8,434 bases of DNA from Rickettsia typhi (lineage in GTDB: Bacteria > Pseudomonadota > Alphaproteobacteria > Rickettsiales > UBA1997), in the NCBI GenBank assembly GCA_945888585.1, contig CAMDAI010000049.1:1-8434 (forward strand), in the 5' to 3' direction. This document shows positions 5,484-8,434 of this stretch, piece after piece (within the stretch, counting starts at the first letter, position 1; every line of letters begins with the position of its first letter). Under the pieces are notes generated by a model. That model saw only the letters and a program-made list of their open reading frames with translations. It searched no databases and was not told the DNA's origin. The position numbers and the translations under genes were made by a program.

Positions 5484-7481
5484 ATGGCTCATAAACTTCT
5501 AATTGCTAATCGTGGTGAAATTGCTTGTAGAATTATTAAAACTTGTCGCAAATTAGGCATTAAAACTGTTGCGGTTTATTCCGATGCCGACACCAACTCA
5601 TTATTCGTTCAAGCCGCCGATGAAGCTGTCAATATTGGACCATCTCCTTCTTCTCAAAGCTATTTAAGAATTGAGAAAATTATTGAAGCAGCCAAAAAAA
5701 CCGGCGCAAATTTAGTTCACCCAGGTTATGGATTTTTATCAGAGAATTCTAATTTTGTTGCTGAATTAGAAAAAAATGGCATCACTTTTGTTGGACCAAG
5801 TGTTTTCTCAGTTGAAATGATGGGTGACAAAATTCAATCAAAAAGATTGGCTATTGAAGCAGGAGTTAGTACTGTTCCTGGTCATATGGGAGTTATTAAA
5901 GATGCCGAAGAGGCCAGTGAAATAGCTCAAAAAATTGGTTTTCCGGTAATGGTAAAAGCTTCTGCTGGTGGTGGTGGCAAAGGAATGAGAATCGTTTATA
6001 AAGAATCAGAAGTTGCTGAAGCATTTTTATCAGCCTCAAATGAAGCCCGAAATAGTTTCTCAGATGATCGTATTTTTATCGAGAAATTCATTGAAAATCC
6101 TCATCATATTGAAATTCAAATCATTGCTGATAAAGCTGGAAATATTGTCTGCTTAGGTGAAAGAGAATGTTCTATTCAAAGAAATAATCAAAAAGTTATC
6201 GAAGAAGCGCCAAGTCCATTTGTTGATGAAGCCACCAGACAAAAAATGTACGAACAAAGTAGGGCTTTAGCTAAAAAGGTAAGTTATTATTCTGCCGGCA
6301 CTATTGAGTATATCATGGATAAGAATAAAAATTTCTACTTCCTTGAAATGAACACCAGATTACAAGTTGAACATCCGGTAACTGAACTTATCACCGGTTA
6401 TGATTTAGTGGAATTGATGATAAAAATTGCCCTTGGTGAAAAACTTCCTTTCAAACAAGAAGATGTAAAATTGAATGGCTGGGCTATTGAATCAAGAATT
6501 TATGCCGAAGATCCATCTCGCGGCTTCCTTCCTTCCAGCGGAAGAATTAACCTTTATATAGAACCTGAAGAAAGTGAAAATGTTCGTGTTGATAGCGGCA
6601 TTTACGAAGGTGGTGAAGTTAGCATGTTTTATGATGCCATGATCTCCAAACTTTGCTCTTATGGTAAAACCAGAGATGAAGCAATTAAACATATGCGATC
6701 AGCTTTAGGACAATTTGCCATTGGTGGAGTTTCTCATAATATCAGCTTCCTCGAAACTATCATGCAAAATGAAAGGTTCATTAAAGGAAATCTGTCCACC
6801 AGCTTTATTAAAGATGAATTCCCATCTGGATTTGCCGGCAATGAACTAGATTCTGAAGCTAAAAAAGTTCTAATTTCCAGTGCACTTTTTATTTTCTTCA
6901 AGAATTTCGTGAGAAATGGTAAAATTACTGGTAAATTAGAAAACCGTCAGAAGCAAATCAGCGATCGCTGGGTTGTAATGATTGATGAACAATCTTACCT
7001 AGTTGATGTCTTGGAAAAAGACACTGACAAATACAAATTTCTGTGTGATAAACAAGAAATCTCCATTCAAAGCCCTTGGCAAAATGGCGAGAAACTATTT
7101 AGAGCAGTAGTTAATAAACATCATATCGGAATTAAAATCAGAGAAAATAATTTAACTGGAAGTTATTTATTACAATATTCTGGCTCTGATGCTTATGTAA
7201 CGGTTTATTCTCCTCGAGTGGCAGAATTAAATAAATTTATGCCAAAAATTGAGAAAAATCCAAAACCAACTCAGTTAAATTCACCGATCACCGGAAAAAT
7301 CATTCGATTCAAAGTAAAAGAAGGCGATGAAATTAAAGCCGGACAAGAATTAGTAATTATTGAAGCCATGAAAATGGAAAATATAATCAGAACTGATCAT
7401 GATATTAAAATTGGCGAGATTAAATTTAAAGAAGGTGAGCCAGTTGGAATTGGCCAAATGATTATGAATTTTGTTATTTAA
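5484..7481 (+). CDS. pccA: Propionyl-CoA carboxylase alpha subunit (biotin carboxylase plus biotin carrier)
   Basis: This subunit carboxylates its own biotin using ATP and bicarbonate; the beta subunit then passes CO2 to propionyl-CoA, giving methylmalonyl-CoA. The 665-residue length and single-chain layout fit PccA. Residues 1-445 form the biotin carboxylase: ANRGEIACRII (8-18), GYGFLSEN (81-88), the ATP loop KASAGGGGKGMR (158-169), GERECSIQRNNQKVIEEAPS (225-244), and FLEMNTRLQVEHPVTE (286-301) with Glu288, Asn290 and Arg292, plus Arg338. About 450-590 is the linker (BT) domain that contacts the beta subunit. Residues 597-665 are the biotin carrier domain, with EAMKM at 627-631 and the biotinylated Lys630 35 residues from the end. 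No pccB is adjacent. 3-Methylcrotonyl- or acetyl-CoA carboxylase subunits are less likely alternatives. No Shine-Dalgarno sequence is visible. Confidence 0.93.
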   Translation: MAHKLLIANRGEIACRIIKTCRKLGIKTVAVYSDADTNSLFVQAADEAVNIGPSPSSQSYLRIEKIIEAAKKTGANLVHPGYGFLSENSNFVAELEKNGITFVGPSVFSVEMMGDKIQSKRLAIEAGVSTVPGHMGVIKDAEEASEIAQKIGFPVMVKASAGGGGKGMRIVYKESEVAEAFLSASNEARNSFSDDRIFIEKFIENPHHIEIQIIADKAGNIVCLGERECSIQRNNQKVIEEAPSPFVDEATRQKMYEQSRALAKKVSYYSAGTIEYIMDKNKNFYFLEMNTRLQVEHPVTELITGYDLVELMIKIALGEKLPFKQEDVKLNGWAIESRIYAEDPSRGFLPSSGRINLYIEPEESENVRVDSGIYEGGEVSMFYDAMISKLCSYGKTRDEAIKHMRSALGQFAIGGVSHNISFLETIMQNERFIKGNLSTSFIKDEFPSGFAGNELDSEAKKVLISSALFIFFKNFVRNGKITGKLENRQKQISDRWVVMIDEQSYLVDVLEKDTDKYKFLCDKQEISIQSPWQNGEKLFRAVVNKHHIGIKIRENNLTGSYLLQYSGSDAYVTVYSPRVAELNKFMPKIEKNPKPTQLNSPITGKIIRFKVKEGDEIKAGQELVIIEAMKMENIIRTDHDIKIGEIKFKEGEPVGIGQMIMNFVI

Positions 7482-7507
7482 TTACATCAACAAATTTAGC
7501 CAGCCTC

Positions 7508-7513
7508 TATAAT
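7508..7513 (+). promoter_or_regulatory. Possible -10 box ahead of the barrel-protein gene
   Basis: A consensus TATAAT lies 56 bases before the ATG at 7570, in the 88-base gap after pccA. No convincing -35 box is present upstream, and no hairpin terminator follows pccA, so read-through from pccA is equally possible. Confidence 0.28.
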
Positions 7514-7569
7514 AAATCACTAAATCCAAATAATTATTTAAATTAGTTACCACCTAATTTCTAAATTAC

Positions 7570-8325
7570 ATGAAAACCCAACTAACCCAAGGCTTTATAA
7601 CCTTGTTTTTTCTACTTATCCTTATTCCAGAAGAAGCCTTTTCTGACTCCAGAAAAGAAGCGTTGCGCCGAGGCAATCGAAGCCGTCAATTCATTTCTTT
7701 TGGAGGTAATTATCAATCAGATTTTAATTCTAAACAATACGACATCACCTTTGACTATCAGTATAAAAATCATCAATCCATTTATGAAATTGATCTGCGT
7801 AATCGTGCTACCTATTCCGAAACCGCCAAAATTCAAATGCGTAAAACCGAAGAATTATATGATGGCGAAATATCAAGCAAACAACTTATTGGCAACAGTA
7901 ATAATTATTTAAATTTTTATAATAGATCCAAACATGATAAATTTTCCTCATATTCTTACGATATAAGAACTTCTCTAGGACTTGGCCGCATGCTGTTTGA
8001 CGGCAAAATGGAAGCTGACATTAATATTGGCTGGAATGATATAAAAAATGGCAATTCTGAAATTATAATTAATCCAACACTCAGGGTTAATTTTGACATA
8101 ACCGAAAATATTAAATTTATCCAAAAGGGTTATCTGATCAAGGGCGAAACCACTCAAGACGATCAGTTAAAAACCCAAATATCCTATAGACTAAATGATC
8201 AAACCCGTATAGAACTTTATCACAATTATGATAAAAGCCGCTATCTTTATACTGCCAGCAAAATTAAAGAAACAAGAATAGAAATAAGCAGAAGCTACGT
8301 TCTTAGAATTAAATATGATTTTTAG
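7570..8325 (+). CDS. Probable outer-membrane beta-barrel protein, DUF481-like
   Basis: This 251-residue protein looks exported. Met-Lys and a hydrophobic run (8-20) are followed by a likely signal peptidase I site after Ala-Phe-Ser (23-25). The mature part is almost all amphipathic beta strand with alternating aromatic or hydrophobic residues separated by polar turns: QFISFGGNY, YDITFDYQYK, SIYEIDLRNRATY, YLNFYNRSKH, YSYDIRTSLGLGRMLF, EADINIGWND, SEIIINPTLRVNF, TRIELYHNY. It ends in Phe (RIKYDF), the usual outer-membrane assembly signal. The order of blocks, especially the central SSYSYDIRTSLGLGRMLF, resembles DUF481/YdiY-type salt-inducible barrels, but I assign this only by feel. Function is unknown: a channel, an adhesin or a structural barrel is possible. 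It lies seven bases ahead of rlmE, so it may share that transcript. Confidence 0.6.
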   Translation: MKTQLTQGFITLFFLLILIPEEAFSDSRKEALRRGNRSRQFISFGGNYQSDFNSKQYDITFDYQYKNHQSIYEIDLRNRATYSETAKIQMRKTEELYDGEISSKQLIGNSNNYLNFYNRSKHDKFSSYSYDIRTSLGLGRMLFDGKMEADINIGWNDIKNGNSEIIINPTLRVNFDITENIKFIQKGYLIKGETTQDDQLKTQISYRLNDQTRIELYHNYDKSRYLYTASKIKETRIEISRSYVLRIKYDF

Positions 8326-8332
8326 TTATTAA

Positions 8333-8434
8333 ATGAGAAATAAATTTACTCGGGTAAAAACCGCCAGAAAACGCAGCAAATCTTCAGCTAATTGGCTTAG
8401 AAGACAACTTAATGATCCATATGTTAAAATGGCT
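8333..8434 (+). CDS. rlmE: 23S rRNA 2'-O-ribose methyltransferase RlmE, N-terminal end (runs off window)
   Basis: RlmE (RrmJ/FtsJ) methylates U2552 in the A-loop of 23S rRNA late in 50S assembly, using S-adenosylmethionine. Only 34 codons are in the window. They match the basic N-terminal part of alphaproteobacterial Rlm[21 protein letters not shown] (7-26) followed by NDPYVKMA. The SAM-binding domain lies beyond the edge. The ATG at 8333-8335 is seven bases after the stop of the barrel-protein gene, with no clear Shine-Dalgarno sequence. The assignment rests on this short but very distinctive stretch. Confidence 0.85.
   Translation, partial: MRNKFTRVKTARKRSKSSANWLRRQLNDPYVKMA

Noticed and set aside
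6492..6692. Open frame on minus opposite pccA (66 codons)
   Set aside because: It is a shadow of the conserved biotin carboxylase coding sequence.
7700..7912. Open frame on plus overlapping the barrel-protein gene in another frame (70 codons)
   Set aside because: The Ile/Lys/Asn-rich product looks like AT-rich frame noise, whereas the main frame has a signal peptide and ordered strands.
7975..8157. Open frame on minus opposite the barrel-protein gene (60 codons)
   Set aside because: No family motif, and it is contained within a better-supported gene.
1..8434. Mobile element, CRISPR, toxin-antitoxin or defence system
   Set aside because: Both strands were read; every long open frame is a housekeeping gene, the barrel-protein gene or a shadow, and no repeat array or transposase sequence was seen.

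Overview
The window is an AT-rich stretch of an alphaproteobacterial chromosome. Three things point there: a DUF1013/TrcR-type regulator, a family known to me only from Alphaproteobacteria; the start of RlmE, whose RVKTA...[12 protein letters not shown] segment has the Rickettsia-like form; and PccA- and UbiA-type proteins that look rickettsial. Low GC, weak or absent Shine-Dalgarno sequences and short, housekeeping-only spacing fit Rickettsiales, Holosporales or another streamlined, possibly host-associated lineage. I cannot name the genus.

Layout. Bases 1-249 (+) hold the 3' end of groEL, closed by a strong hairpin (280-317) that can act in both directions. From there to about 5317 every gene is on the minus strand. 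Read in the direction of transcription they are ubiA (ubiquinone prenyltransferase), a 277-base gap, nadD overlapping tatD, a DUF1013 regulator plus a Bcp-type peroxiredoxin, rplY (ribosomal protein L25/Ctc), a terminator-like hairpin, and pth (peptidyl-tRNA hydrolase). Minus-strand promoters can be proposed ahead of the DUF1013-bcp pair (2855-2883, a good match), rplY (1695-1722) and ubiA (5352-5357). A divergent promoter region (5318-5483) separates ubiA from the plus-strand genes. Those are pccA (the biotin-carrying alpha subunit of propionyl-CoA carboxylase), a probable outer-membrane beta-barrel protein of DUF481 type, and the first 34 codons of rlmE, which runs off the end.

Function. 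The genes serve central upkeep: protein folding (GroEL), translation (L25, Pth, RlmE), NAD synthesis (NadD), quinone synthesis (UbiA), propionyl-CoA use (PccA), peroxide defence (Bcp), a TatD-family nuclease/hydrolase, and one lineage-specific regulator. The L25-Pth pair is a common bacterial gene neighbourhood; here a hairpin terminator stands between the two.

I found no mobile element, CRISPR array, tRNA or rRNA, toxin-antitoxin pair or defence cassette, and nothing that amounts to a new system. The least explained parts are the gap at 4195-4471, the barrel protein at 7570-8325, and several small regulatory inverted repeats.
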